A stretch of 64,000 nt of DNA, from positions 1 through 64,000 of the forward strand of contig NZ_JAFCWM010000025.1 in the NCBI RefSeq assembly GCF_049897565.1. Reading direction: 5' to 3'. This stretch comes from JAFCUW01 sp049897565 (lineage in GTDB: Bacteria; Pseudomonadota; Gammaproteobacteria; Burkholderiales; Burkholderiaceae_D). The notes beneath the pieces are model-generated. The model was not told the DNA's origin, made no database searches, and saw nothing but the letters and a program-made list of their open reading frames with translations. Position numbers and translations under genes: made by a program. Shown piece by piece: positions 25,961-36,938 of the stretch (positions within the stretch are counted from its first letter, which is position 1; every line of letters starts with the position of its first letter).

Positions 25961-26101
25961 TGATTGGCGCCGAATAAAAATAAAACGACAAGAATGTCGA
26001 TTCCACACACGGCCGTCAAGCGCGACACTACTTGCGGTGGTCGGGTAAACCGTCGTCTTGACTTTTTCGCTTCGCCGGAACCACGGCTCATTTGACGGTT
26101 C

Positions 26102-26126
26102 GGCTAAATATAGACTATATTTAGCC
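26102..26126 (+). promoter_or_regulatory. Palindromic operator of toxin-antitoxin promoter
   Basis: Perfect 11-bp inverted repeat GGCTAAATATA / TATATTTAGCC around a 3-base centre, 30 bp before the antitoxin ATG. It contains a -10-like TATATT. The position is that of Phd/YefM autorepressor operators. Confidence 0.65.
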
Positions 26127-26156
26127 ATAACCTGCAAACACCACGGAGCTGAAGCG

Positions 26157-26423
26157 ATGAGCCTTGCTACCCAAATCAAGCCGATTTCATATCTTAAGAG
26201 CAATGCCGCCGACATTGTGAAGGAGTTCGCGACGAACCCCGAGCCACTCATCATTACTCAAAACGGTGAAGCTAAAATGGCGGTGATTGAAATTAACCAG
26301 TATGAGAGCCAACAGGAGCAGTTTGCACTTCTTCGTCTGATCGCCCTTGGGCGAAAGGAGTTTCAAGCTGGCAACTACACCGATGCGCAATCCTTCTTTG
26401 ATGAAATGGACAAAGAGGAATGA
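26157..26423 (+). CDS. Antitoxin, Phd/YefM family
   Basis: An 88-residue antitoxin: the N-terminal DNA-binding module has the Phd/YefM features (IKPISYLKSNAADIVKEF, ITQNGEAKMAVIEINQYE) and the acidic C-terminal tail (FFDEMDKEE) would wrap the toxin. It should repress its own promoter through the palindrome at 26102-26126. A GGAG ribosome site precedes ATG 26157, and the stop overlaps the toxin start by ATGA (26420-26423). Confidence 0.9.
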   Translation: MSLATQIKPISYLKSNAADIVKEFATNPEPLIITQNGEAKMAVIEINQYESQQEQFALLRLIALGRKEFQAGNYTDAQSFFDEMDKEE

Positions 26424-26746
26424 CCCGAAAAGTCATCATTCTGAACGTCGCCAAGGCCGACTTCCGGGAAATCAAGACACATGTGAAGTCTCATTTCGGT
26501 GACGCAGTTTGGAGCGAGGTCAATAAGGAATTGAAGGCCACGATCCACAGCATTGAATTGCATGCCGAAGCTGGCAAAGAGGTCGAGGAGCTCAAGGAGT
26601 TAGGACAAGGGAACTTTAGAACAAGAATGGTGAGGCAGACCAGAATAGTCTACGAATACGACGACAAGGAAGTTTTGGTTCACATGTTCATTCATGCCAA
26701 ACGCGATTTCCGAGCCCAGTTAATGCGGCGGCTGTTTAGCGTATAG
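26420..26746 (+). CDS. Toxin, RelE/ParE superfamily
   Basis: A 108-residue toxin with the RelE/ParE fold: an N-terminal strand VIILNVAKADFREI followed by two helices, then NFRTRMVRQTRIVYEYDDKE and VLVHMFIHAKRDF. ParE members poison gyrase and RelE members cut ribosome-bound mRNA; the visible sequence does not separate the two. It is coupled to the antitoxin by the ATGA overlap and followed by a terminator. Confidence 0.88.
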   Translation: MTRKVIILNVAKADFREIKTHVKSHFGDAVWSEVNKELKATIHSIELHAEAGKEVEELKELGQGNFRTRMVRQTRIVYEYDDKEVLVHMFIHAKRDFRAQLMRRLFSV

Positions 26747-26781
26747 GGACTGTGATCGGCTGGAAGTCCAAAAAGAAAAAT

Positions 26782-26804
26782 GCCCGGCTTTGCCGGGCGT
26801 TTCC
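26782..26804 (+). terminator. Rho-independent-type terminator of TA operon
   Basis: Perfect 7-bp stem GCCCGGC / GCCGGGC with TTT loop, followed by a short pyrimidine-rich stretch; an A-run precedes it, so it may also work in reverse. It is directly followed by group II intron sequence, the known target site type of class C introns. Confidence 0.7.
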
Positions 26805-26806
26805 TT

Positions 26807-27136
26807 GTCGGGCGCCCAGCATGGGCGCACTCCTGTGGGTGAAAGTCCCGCCGCGAGCTGACGACAGTGAGCGAAGTGAAGCGCAACTGCATCAGGGCAA
26901 CCGGGTATGCGAAGGAAGCGTGGAGCATAAATCATGAGCCGATGGACAAGCGCTGCATGGAAGGCGCTGCCAATCAGGACGAGTGGGCTAATATCCGCGA
27001 AGTTCTTGTGGTCAAGGAGAGGCTGCGTAGATGCGGCGGTTGGGTGATGAAGGAGTGCGGCCCTTACCTGGGGACGCCCCGCCTTGCGCCTGAGAGGGCG
27101 ACGGCGAGAGCCGGAGTGGGGTCTCGCAGAGGTCAT
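26807..27136 (+). mobile_element. Group II intron remnant (5' part, no ORF)
   Basis: The stretch has the look of a bacterial group II intron 5' end: CGCCCAGCATGGGCGCAC hairpin, then GGGTGAAAGTCCC, followed by domain-I-like structured, gene-free sequence (CGAAGTGAAGCGCAACTG, GGGTGATGAAGGAGTGCGGC). No reverse transcriptase and no domain V/VI are seen before the BLUF gene begins at 27141, so it is 3'-truncated. Its place directly behind a terminator hairpin fits class IIC targeting. Identification is by pattern memory, not a covariance model. Confidence 0.6.
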
Positions 27137-27140
27137 ACTA

Positions 27141-27554
27141 TCAGCTGGCGAAAATCTTCAGTAACGCCACGGCCGGCGACGCAGATCCGATCTTTCGGTT
27201 TGTCTGGGCCGCCTCGAGGACTTCAACAAGTTCATCGTATTTATCGGCTTGTCTGTCGTTCAAGTTAGTCATATTCATGCTCCACCGCGGAAACGTCCGG
27301 AAGTTTGCCGGCTCGTTGTAGAGTATCCGCGAATTTTTGTGCCGCGGGTCGAGTTCGATTTTATTGTAGAGTGTATCGAGCGTCGACGCTGGACCTTCCA
27401 ATACTTGCAAGAACCAACCGCCGTTGTAAAACAAGCTACCGGTTACGTCGAGTGGGCCATTGTTCGTCTTTGCCTTTTCCTGGATCGCGGAAAGATCGGC
27501 TGGAGACATCTTACGGACTGCTTGGCTTATGTACACAAGTTGATTAATTGGCAT
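27141..27554 (-). CDS. BLUF-domain blue-light photoreceptor
   Basis: A 137-residue stand-alone BLUF protein that binds FAD and senses blue light. The key residues are visible: Tyr8 (LVYIS), Asn31/Asn32 (KTNNG), Gln50 (FLQVLEG) and a late Trp/Met pair in RWSMNM. The C-terminus has two short helices usual for PixD-like BLUF proteins. ATG 27554 is preceded by GAGGA; a longer frame upstream is not needed. No effector domain is fused, so the output must be a partner protein, none of which is evident next to it. Confidence 0.9.
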   Translation of the reverse strand: MPINQLVYISQAVRKMSPADLSAIQEKAKTNNGPLDVTGSLFYNGGWFLQVLEGPASTLDTLYNKIELDPRHKNSRILYNEPANFRTFPRWSMNMTNLNDRQADKYDELVEVLEAAQTNRKIGSASPAVALLKIFAS

Positions 27555-27816
27555 TGCGTCATCCTCTTTTTGTGTTAAAACTGATCCGATAGGAGTCAGG
27601 TCGTCGTGATATGTCCTGGACAAATAGTACACTAGGGCAAGACATAATGCAAAGACGTATTTCGACCATTGTGTTCAAAAAGCGGTATTGGTTTTTGTGA
27701 CAACTCGTGTTGGCGCCGACGCCAAATTGACATTGATGGCGGACGCCGATGTGGCGCTGCTTCGAGGCGGTGCCTTTGGCGTCGTCGCGCGGCCAGCGCA
27801 TTTCGCCGTGCAAGTG

Positions 27817-28221
27817 CTATCGCGTCAACCAGGCCAGGCTCTTGCCGTTGACTGTATGAATGTACAAGCGCTCCGCCGTTTCGGTAGCGCCGGTCGTGAT
27901 GGCCGAATTACCGGTCGGGTCTTGCCGGTCAGCCACCACTGCGCCGTCTTCGCTAAAGGCAATCACATGGCCATAGGGTGCTGGGCTCTTCCACAGTACG
28001 CGGGGAATGCGCAGCACCAACCGGCGCAGCGCCGGCCGGTAGCCGGGCAGGTTATCGAACAGCACCCGGGCCAGCGCGGAGTGTGACGCCACGTCGACCT
28101 GGTCGGCGCTGACGGCAATTTTCCATACCCGATACTTGCCGCTCTCGCTGACGAACAGGGTGGCCTGGTCGCCGCTCCAGACAATCCCGTTGGCCATGCC
28201 GTTGGAACATTGTTTAGCCAT
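27817..28221 (-). pseudogene. C-terminal fragment of an SMP-30/strictosidine-synthase-like beta-propeller
   Basis: The fragment has NGMANGIVWSGDQATLFVSE, VWKIAV, LFDNLPGYRP and a terminal ERLYIHTVNGKSLAWL, the pattern of the last blades of SMP-30/strictosidine-synthase-like propellers. Full proteins are about 300-380 residues; here only about 134 remain. The N-terminal part is missing and the frame simply runs upstream into the gyrB terminator hairpin (28292-28318). It is therefore a 5'-truncated remnant. The family name is tentative. Confidence 0.55.
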
Positions 28222-28291
28222 TGCGCTGACGCGCTTTTGCGGACGGGAATGCTGCCCAGCCTGTGTTCGATCTGCGCGTTGGCGAGTATCG

Positions 28292-28318
28292 AAAAAAAGC
28301 CCATGGATCGCATGGGCT
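28292..28318 (-). terminator. Terminator of gyrB
   Basis: On the minus strand, AGCCCATG / CATGGGCT forms an 8-bp stem with a 5-base loop, followed by seven T residues, 42 bp after the gyrB stop. A textbook intrinsic terminator. Confidence 0.9.
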
Positions 28319-28359
28319 GTCGTTGCAACACTGCCAGCTTTGGCATGCCTACAGGCGCT

Positions 28360-30855
<2,496 letters not shown>

Positions 30856-30909
30856 GGACTGCTTTCTCAAAAAACGATACTGAATCTGTTTCGGTGTGCT
30901 GCTTGAAAA

Positions 30910-30945
30910 CCGGGGTCTGACCCCACAAAACGGGTCAGACCCCGG
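30910..30945. repeat. Perfect inverted repeat CCGGGGTCTGACCC / GGGTCAGACCCCGG
   Basis: Two 14-base arms with an 8-base loop, in the dnaN-gyrB intergenic region. Each arm is itself an interrupted palindrome with core GGGTC-GACCC. It can form a strong hairpin and may terminate dnaN transcription or act as a mobile intergenic repeat. Confidence 0.75.
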
Positions 30946-31002
30946 TGGCGCCGTCGCTCGTGACGATGGCGCCAGCTTTGCTTCCACCACCAACCCCGGA
31001 AC

Positions 31003-31030
31003 CGTCGTTCCCGCCTGCGCGGGAATGACG
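31003..31030. repeat. TTCCCGC...GCGGGAA intergenic palindrome
   Basis: Arms CGTCGTTCCCGC and GCGGGAATGACG with loop CTGC and one mismatch, 21 bp after the dnaN stop. Similar GTCATTCCCGCGCAGGCGGG-type palindromes are widespread intergenic repeats in proteobacteria. Confidence 0.7.
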
Positions 31031-31050
31031 AGCAGGGGCTGGCGGTTTTC

Positions 31051-32157
31051 TTAGATCCGCATTGGCATGACGACGTACTTGAAGTCGGCGTTGTCGGGAA
31101 TCGAAATGAGCGCCGACGAATTCGAGTCGCCCAGCGCGATGTTGATCTGGTCGCATTTCAAGTTGTTCAGCACGTCGAGCAGGTAGGTGACGTTAAAGCC
31201 GATGTCGACCGCATCGCCGCCGTAGTCGATCTCGAGTTCTTCGACCGCTTCTTCCTGGTCCGCATTGGTCGAGCTGATCTTCATGCTGCCCGGCGTGATG
31301 ATGCAGCGCACGCCCTTGAACTTGTCGCTCGTCATGATGGCGGCGCGCTGCAGCGAACGCAGCAATTCGTCGCGGCCGATCGTGAAGTCGTTCTTGTAAC
31401 CCTTCGGGATCACCCGGGTGTAATCGGGGAACTTGCCCTCGACCAGCTTCGACACGAGCTCGATGTCGGCAAACGTCAGCTTGACCTGGCCGGCGGCGAT
31501 GTCGAGCCGGACCGTCTCGTCGCTTTCTTCCAGCAGGCGCTGCAGTTCGATGATGGTCTTGCGCGGAATGATTACTTCCTGGCGCGTGAATTCCTGCTCC
31601 GTTTCGACCTGGCAGAACGCCAGGCGGTGGCCGTCGGTGGCCACGGCGATGACGTTGCGCCCGTCGAGCACCAGCAGCAGGCCGTTCAGGTAATAGCGGA
31701 TGTCCTGCTGCGCCATCGAGAAGTGCACCATCTGGAACAGGTGCTTCAAGGTCTTTTGCGGCAAGGTGACGGTGGCGCTGAAGGTGTCGGCGACATTGAC
31801 GGTCGGGAACTCCTCGGCGGCCAGCGTCTGCAGCGCGAAGCGCGACTTGCCGGTCTGCACGGTGAGGCGCTTGTTCAACAACGTCATCGTGACGTCGCCC
31901 GATTCGGGCAGCGCGCGCAAGATGTCGAGCAGCTTGCGCGCCGCGACGGTGGTGCCGACGACGTCGGCGCCCGAACCGATGGCCGCGTGCGTGGTGATCT
32001 GCACTTCGGTGTCGGTCGACAGGAACGAGACGTTTTCGCCGTCCTTGCGGATGAGGATATTGGCCAGAATCGGCATAGTGTGCCGACGCTCGACAATACC
32101 GCTCACGATCTGCAGAGGCCGGAGAAGGGTATCTCGGGTGGTTTTGACCAATTGCAT
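31051..32157 (-). CDS. dnaN: DNA polymerase III beta subunit (sliding clamp)
   Basis: A 368-residue clamp protein, normal length. The start MQLVKTTRDTLLRPLQIVSG and the repeated three-domain pattern are typical (HTMPILANILIR, SVATDGHRLAF-like AVATDGHRLAFCQ, terminal KYVVMPMRI). It forms the dimeric ring that tethers the replicative polymerase and many repair enzymes. It sits between dnaA and gyrB on the minus strand, and each intergenic gap holds GGGTCTGACCC hairpins. Confidence 0.97.
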   Translation of the reverse strand: MQLVKTTRDTLLRPLQIVSGIVERRHTMPILANILIRKDGENVSFLSTDTEVQITTHAAIGSGADVVGTTVAARKLLDILRALPESGDVTMTLLNKRLTVQTGKSRFALQTLAAEEFPTVNVADTFSATVTLPQKTLKHLFQMVHFSMAQQDIRYYLNGLLLVLDGRNVIAVATDGHRLAFCQVETEQEFTRQEVIIPRKTIIELQRLLEESDETVRLDIAAGQVKLTFADIELVSKLVEGKFPDYTRVIPKGYKNDFTIGRDELLRSLQRAAIMTSDKFKGVRCIITPGSMKISSTNADQEEAVEELEIDYGGDAVDIGFNVTYLLDVLNNLKCDQINIALGDSNSSALISIPDNADFKYVVMPMRI

Positions 32158-32273
32158 AGTAATCCTCGGTAGGGTTTATCGTAAAAACGGGTGTTGCTAA
32201 TTTGATAGTAATGCCGGTTGCTTCAAACACTGCTATTTTGCCAGAAATTGCTCGGACAACATACTAAGGGCCG

Positions 32274-32312
32274 AGGGGTCAGACCCCAGGGGAAAAACCG
32301 GGTCTGACCCCT
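32274..32312. repeat. Inverted repeat AGGGGTCAGACCC / GGGTCTGACCCCT at dnaA 3' end
   Basis: Two perfect 13-base arms separated by 13 bases. The right arm overlaps the dnaA stop codon, so the hairpin begins at the end of the coding sequence. Same core as the elements at 18612 and 30910. It may terminate dnaA transcription. Confidence 0.75.
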
Positions 32313-33702
32313 AGCCCTTCAGCGTCTGCTCCAGCACGTGCAACTCATGATTGCACTCGGCATTCTTGGTGCGGTCCAGCGCGATCTTGCGCACCGCGTG
32401 CAGCACGGTGGTGTGGTCGCGCCCGCCGAACAGCTCGCCGATTTCCGGCAAACTTTTCTGCGTCAGTTCCTTCGCCAGGTACATCGCAATCTGGCGCGGC
32501 CGCGCAATGTTCGCCGGCCGGCGCTTCGAATACATGTCGGCGACCTTGATGTTGAAAAAGTCCGCCACAGTCTTCTGGATGTTTTCCACCGAGATCTGGC
32601 GGTTCTGCACCGACAGCAAATCCTTCAGCGCTTCCTTGACCACGTCGATCGTGATGTCCTTGCCGTGAAAGCGCGAGTACGCCAGGATCTTGCGCAGCGC
32701 GCCTTCGAGCTCGCGCACGTTCGAGCGCAGATGCTTGGCGACGAAAAACGCCACGTCGTCGGAAAAATTGACGCCTTCCGAATTGGCCTTTTTGAGCAAA
32801 ATGGCCACCCTCATTTCCAGCTCCGGCGGCTCGATCGCCACCGTCAGGCCGGAATCGAAGCGCGAGATCAGGCGGTCGTCCATGCCGGTAATCTCTTTCG
32901 GATACGTGTCGCTGGTGATGATGATCTGTTTCTTCGCCGCGATCAGCGCCTCGAACGCATAGAAGAACTCTTCCTGCGTGCGGCTCTTGCCGCCAAAAAA
33001 CTGGATATCGTCGATCAGCAGCATGTCGAGCGAATGATAGTAATGCTTGAAGTCGTCGAAACCTTTGCGCTGGTACGCCGTCACCACGTCGCGCACATAT
33101 TGCTCGGCGTGGATATAGCGGATCTTGGCGCCAGGCTGGTCGGCCAACACCTGGTTGCCGATTGCATGAATCAAGTGGGTCTTGCCGAGGCCCACGCCGC
33201 CGTAGAAGAACAGCGGGTTGTACGACACGCCCGGATTGTTGGCGACCTGGATGGCGGCGGCGCGCGCCAGCTGGTTGGCCTTGCCGGTGACGAAACTGTC
33301 GAACGTCAGGTCGGTGTTGATGCGGCTCTGTTCGCGGCGCGGCGAATTGCCGATGTTGAACATCTCCGGCGACGGCGCCGCTTCGTTGGCCTGGCGCAGC
33401 ATGCCGGGCGAGCCGTCTTGCGGCGCCGGCACTCGCACTGCCTCTTTTTTAGGCAGGTTGTTTTTCGGGTCGAGCACGAACTGCACTTCGATCGGCGCTT
33501 CCCAGTACTGGTGCGCCAGCGCGGTGATGCGGTTGGCGAACTGCGTCTTGACCCAGTCGAGCTTGAAGCGGTTCGGCGCGGCGATGCGCAGGCGGCCATC
33601 CTCGTAGTCGAGGGCCACGAGCGGCTTGATCCACGCGCTAAATTGTTGCGGCGTCAGTTCCAGTTCCAACTGCGCGGAACAGGACTGCCAAAAGTTTTCC
33701 AT
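32311..33702 (-). CDS. dnaA: Chromosomal replication initiator DnaA
   Basis: A 463-residue initiator. Domain I (MENFWQSCSAQLELELTPQQ) binds the helicase loader; the AAA+ domain has Walker A GGVGLGKTH and Walker B MLLIDDIQFF; domain IV carries the DnaA-box signature GRDHTTVLHAVRKI. The ATG at 33702 starts at the conserved MENFW; a longer in-frame reading exists upstream but has no conserved sequence and lies in the origin region. Divergent from rpmH, as is common in proteobacteria. Confidence 0.98.
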   Translation of the reverse strand: MENFWQSCSAQLELELTPQQFSAWIKPLVALDYEDGRLRIAAPNRFKLDWVKTQFANRITALAHQYWEAPIEVQFVLDPKNNLPKKEAVRVPAPQDGSPGMLRQANEAAPSPEMFNIGNSPRREQSRINTDLTFDSFVTGKANQLARAAAIQVANNPGVSYNPLFFYGGVGLGKTHLIHAIGNQVLADQPGAKIRYIHAEQYVRDVVTAYQRKGFDDFKHYYHSLDMLLIDDIQFFGGKSRTQEEFFYAFEALIAAKKQIIITSDTYPKEITGMDDRLISRFDSGLTVAIEPPELEMRVAILLKKANSEGVNFSDDVAFFVAKHLRSNVRELEGALRKILAYSRFHGKDITIDVVKEALKDLLSVQNRQISVENIQKTVADFFNIKVADMYSKRRPANIARPRQIAMYLAKELTQKSLPEIGELFGGRDHTTVLHAVRKIALDRTKNAECNHELHVLEQTLKG

Positions 33703-34158
33703 GAATCGTCTTGTGATAAATAAGGTGTCGAGGGGCGGTTCCATTGCTTGCCGCTGCGCGTGCGTCGCGCCGTGGGTGTGCCACACGTAACACGCTATTC
33801 TACCCGCAAAGAGCAAAGTTATCCACAGGCACGCCAGGCATTTTCGTTGCCGGATGCCAGCGCCGAAGGCAGGATAAATGCACGGTGCGCAATGCTGCGG
33901 CGCGACACGGCGCGCGGTCGAAAGTAATGCCGACCTTGACAAGCCGAGCCGAAATGGAGTCTAATTCAGGGTTCCCCGCCCGTATTTTGTGCAGAACAGT
34001 CAATACGCAGCATGTTGGCTGTGTGCGCTAGCGGGCAAAAAGAGTAATTGCTGTTGGCGTGTCGCTGGCTTAACCATCTGCGAAATGTCATTGGCGCCGA
34101 ACGCTGACGCGACGTCAGACCCGATTTTGCATTTTATTTTGCTTTAAGCGAGACCACC
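33703..34158. other. Probable oriC / dnaA-rpmH intergenic region
   Basis: A 456-bp gene-free stretch between divergent dnaA and rpmH. It contains one perfect DnaA box TTATCCACA at 33819-33827 and A/T-rich patches (around 33705-33720 and 34125-34150). Further boxes are only partial matches by eye. It must also hold the divergent promoters of dnaA and rpmH. The origin assignment follows the gene order; GC skew could not be computed. Confidence 0.6.
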
Positions 34159-34293
34159 ATGAAACGTACTTACCAACCTTCCGTCGTTCGTCGCAAGCGC
34201 ACGCACGGCTTCCGCGCTCGTATGGCTACCCGTGGCGGCCGCGATGTCCTGAACGCTCGCCGCGCCAAGGGCCGCAAACGCCTGGCAGTATAA
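34159..34293 (+). CDS. rpmH: 50S ribosomal protein L34
   Basis: A 44-residue, highly basic protein (MKRTYQPSVVRRKRTHGFRA, ending GRKRLAV), identical in pattern to L34. It is the first gene of the rpmH-rnpA-yidD-yidC cluster, with the start ATG 34159, and lies 8 bp upstream of rnpA. Confidence 0.98.
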   Translation: MKRTYQPSVVRRKRTHGFRARMATRGGRDVLNARRAKGRKRLAV

Positions 34294-34301
34294 GGCTACG
34301 A

Positions 34302-34697
34302 ATGACTAGCGAAGGTTCACACGACTTCGCGCGCGTTCGGCGTATCGTTAAAACGGATGAATTTTCATCCGTTTTTCGTTTGCGACCAGCGCAAAAAACG
34401 GCGCATTTCGTGCTCTACACCCGCTCCAACGAATTGCCGCACGCGCGGCTCGGCGTCGTGGTGGCGAAGCGCTTTGCGCCGCGCGCGGTCACGCGCAACA
34501 CGATCAAGCGCGTCACGCGCGAGCTGTTTCGCGTAGCGCAGCTGCCGGCGCTGGACTGCATCGTGCGCCTGGCGCGTCCCGTCAACGCCAAGACCGGCCC
34601 GGCCACCACGGCGGCGCTGAAGGCGGAACTGCGCGTTGAAATTGCGCGCCTGTTCGCCTCGCAGGCGCCGCGCGCGCCGAAAGTGGTCTCGCCATGA
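34302..34697 (+). CDS. rnpA: Ribonuclease P protein component
   Basis: A 131-residue basic protein that assists the RNase P RNA in tRNA 5' maturation. The RNR motif is visible in VTRNTIKRVTRELFR, preceded by GVVVAKRFAPRA. The N-terminus has RRIVKTDEFSSVF. The stop overlaps the yidD start (ATGA at 34694-34697), so translation is coupled. Confidence 0.95.
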   Translation: MTSEGSHDFARVRRIVKTDEFSSVFRLRPAQKTAHFVLYTRSNELPHARLGVVVAKRFAPRAVTRNTIKRVTRELFRVAQLPALDCIVRLARPVNAKTGPATTAALKAELRVEIARLFASQAPRAPKVVSP

Positions 34698-34981
34698 ACA
34701 AGCTGCTCGTCTGGTTGTTGCGCGCGTATCAGCTGTTGCTGTCCCCGATGCTGGGGCAGAGCTGCCGCTTTTACCCCACGTGCTCGAACTATGCGATCGA
34801 AGCGATCGGCACGCATGGCGCCGCGCGTGGCGCGTGGCTGTCCGCGCGCCGCGTCTGCAAATGCCATCCGTGGCACGATGGCGGCGTCGATTTGGTGCCG
34901 CCCGTGGTGCCGCCCGCCCGCGACAAGAATTCATCTCCGACGAATTCGTCTTCAACCGCCCGCGGTTGCAACCACTCCTGA
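34694..34981 (+). CDS. yidD: Membrane protein insertion efficiency factor YidD
   Basis: A 95-residue protein with the conserved YidD core LLRAYQLLLSPMLGQSCRFY, PTCSNYAIEAI and KCHPWHDGGVD. It is an amphipathic inner-membrane-associated factor that helps YidC-dependent insertion. The last 20 residues (after VPP) are low-complexity and not conserved. It lies in the usual position between rnpA and yidC. Confidence 0.95.
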   Translation: MNKLLVWLLRAYQLLLSPMLGQSCRFYPTCSNYAIEAIGTHGAARGAWLSARRVCKCHPWHDGGVDLVPPVVPPARDKNSSPTNSSSTARGCNHS

Positions 34982-35005
34982 CTTTAACTCCTGCCCAATA
35001 CCTCA

Positions 35006-36748
35006 ATGGATATCAATAAACGCACCATCTTGTGGATCGTGTTCGCCGTATCGCTGGTGATTCTCTGGAATGACTGGATGGTCTCGAACGGCAAGCAGTC
35101 GATGTTCGCGCCGACGCCGCCGGCGAAAGTCGCCACTGGCGCCGGCACTGCCGGCGCGCAGGGTTCCGCCGGCGCCGGCGCCACCACCGGCCTGCCGGCC
35201 ACCAGCGCCACGCCAGCCGGCGCCGCCGTCCCTGGCGCGGTGCCCGCAGCGGCGGTCGCCGCCAAGCGCGAGACCATCACCGTTACCACCGACGTCGTCA
35301 AGGCCGACATCGACACCGCCGGCGGCGTGCTGCGCCGCCTCGAGCTGCTCAAGTTCAAGCAGGCCGGCCACCCGGGCTGGTTCGGCGGCTGCTTCGGCCT
35401 GTTCGAAGTGTGCAAGCCGCGCGTCGACAAGACCAAGAACGAAGTGCTGTTCGACGAAGGCATCAACCACGCCTACCTGGCGCAGACTGGCCTGATCGAC
35501 GGCGTCGATCTGCCGAACCACAACACGGTGTTTACCGCGAAGCCGGCCACCACCATGGCCAACGGCGACGTCCAGCTGGTGCTCGAAGCCGAAGCCGGCG
35601 GCGTCAAGCTGACCAAGACCTACACCTTCCACAAGGGTTCGTACGTCATCGACCTGCGCCACGACGTCGCCAACATCGGCGCCGCGCCGGTCAAGCCGAC
35701 CCTGTACCTGCAGCTCCAGCACGACGGCAACAAGCCTGAAGGCGACTCGATGTTCAACTCGAGCTTCACCGGCCCGACCCTGTACACGCCGGAAGAGAAG
35801 TACCAGAAGCTCGACTTCGCCACCATCGAAAAGAAGGGCAAGGCCGAACACGCCACCAGGTCGAACGACGGCTGGGTCGCCATTTCGCAGCACTTCTTCG
35901 TGTCCGCCTTCGTGCCGCAGCCGAACACGCCGCGCGAGATCTACACCAGCAAGGTCGACGCCAACCGCTACGCGATCGGCACCAAGATCGCGCTGCCGAC
36001 GATTCCGCCTGGCTCCATGGTGAGCAGCTCGGCGCGCCTGTATTCGGGTCCGCAGGACGAGCGCCTGCTCGAAAGCGTCGCGCCGGGCCTCGACCTGGTC
36101 AAGGACTACGGCTTCCTGACGATCATCGCCAAGCCGATTTTCTGGGTCATCACGCAGATCCACAACGTGCTGGGCAACTGGGGCTGGACGATCGTCGCCT
36201 TCACCATCCTGATCAAGCTGGCGTTCTTCCCGCTGTCGGCGGCCGGCTACAAGAGCATGGCCAAGGTCAAGCTGGTGACGCCGAAGATGCAGGCTATCCG
36301 CGAGCGCTACAAGGGTGACCCGGCCAAGATGAACCAGGCCACGATGGAGCTGTACAAGACCGAGAAGATCAATCCGCTGGGCGGCTGCCTGCCGATCCTG
36401 GTGCAGATGCCGGTGTTCATCGCACTGTACTGGGTGCTGCAGTCGTCGGTCGAGTTCCGCGGCGCGCCATGGATTGGCTGGATCCAGGACTTGTCGCAGC
36501 ATGACCCTTGGGTGATCCTGCCGGTGCTGTACGCGATCTCGATGTACATCACGACCAAGCTCAATCCGGCGCCGGCCGACCCGATGCAGGCGAAGATGAT
36601 GATGTGGATGCCGCTGGTGTTTTCGGTGATGTTCTTCATCTTCCCGTCCGGCCTGGTGCTGTACTGGGTGGTCAACAACATCCTGTCGATCGGCCAGCAG
36701 TGGGTCATCACCAAGAAGTTCGCCGAGGCTGACGCGACGAAGAAGTAG
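35006..36748 (+). CDS. yidC: Membrane protein insertase YidC
   Basis: A 580-residue inner-membrane insertase. It has an N-terminal TM (TILWIVFAVSLVILWNDWMV), a long Ala/Gly/Pro/Thr linker (about residues 38-85), the large periplasmic domain, and the conserved C-terminal five-TM core (NWGWTIVAFTILIKLAFFPL, GGCLPILVQMPVFIALYWVL, then VFSVMFFIFPSGLVLYWVVN). The hydrophilic-groove arginine environment is present in the KLAFFPLSAAGYKSMAKV segment. It ends at a strong terminator at 36773-36798. Confidence 0.97.
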   Translation: MDINKRTILWIVFAVSLVILWNDWMVSNGKQSMFAPTPPAKVATGAGTAGAQGSAGAGATTGLPATSATPAGAAVPGAVPAAAVAAKRETITVTTDVVKADIDTAGGVLRRLELLKFKQAGHPGWFGGCFGLFEVCKPRVDKTKNEVLFDEGINHAYLAQTGLIDGVDLPNHNTVFTAKPATTMANGDVQLVLEAEAGGVKLTKTYTFHKGSYVIDLRHDVANIGAAPVKPTLYLQLQHDGNKPEGDSMFNSSFTGPTLYTPEEKYQKLDFATIEKKGKAEHATRSNDGWVAISQHFFVSAFVPQPNTPREIYTSKVDANRYAIGTKIALPTIPPGSMVSSSARLYSGPQDERLLESVAPGLDLVKDYGFLTIIAKPIFWVITQIHNVLGNWGWTIVAFTILIKLAFFPLSAAGYKSMAKVKLVTPKMQAIRERYKGDPAKMNQATMELYKTEKINPLGGCLPILVQMPVFIALYWVLQSSVEFRGAPWIGWIQDLSQHDPWVILPVLYAISMYITTKLNPAPADPMQAKMMMWMPLVFSVMFFIFPSGLVLYWVVNNILSIGQQWVITKKFAEADATKK

Positions 36749-36772
36749 TCGCTGCAGCTGCGAAGCAAAAAA

Positions 36773-36798
36773 GCCCGCGAGTTCGCGGGCTTTTTTTT
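36773..36798. terminator. Intrinsic terminator after yidC
   Basis: GCCCGCG / CGCGGGC stem with AGTT loop, an A-run before and eight T after; functional in the plus direction and probably also in reverse. Confidence 0.9.
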
Positions 36799-36938
36799 CG
36801 TCCGCTGCGCGGCGCACCCGATACGCATGCAATGCGAAGGGTTTGCGCTGACGTAATACTTGCACACAATCCACACCTAATATTCGATGTTGGCTCGTGC
36901 GGCTTTCGCCATGCGGCTTTTCCCAACAGGGAGGCAAT

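Noticed and set aside
35003..36937. A 644-codon minus-strand frame opposite yidC
   Set aside because: Shadow of yidC caused by codon bias; it also crosses the yidC terminator.
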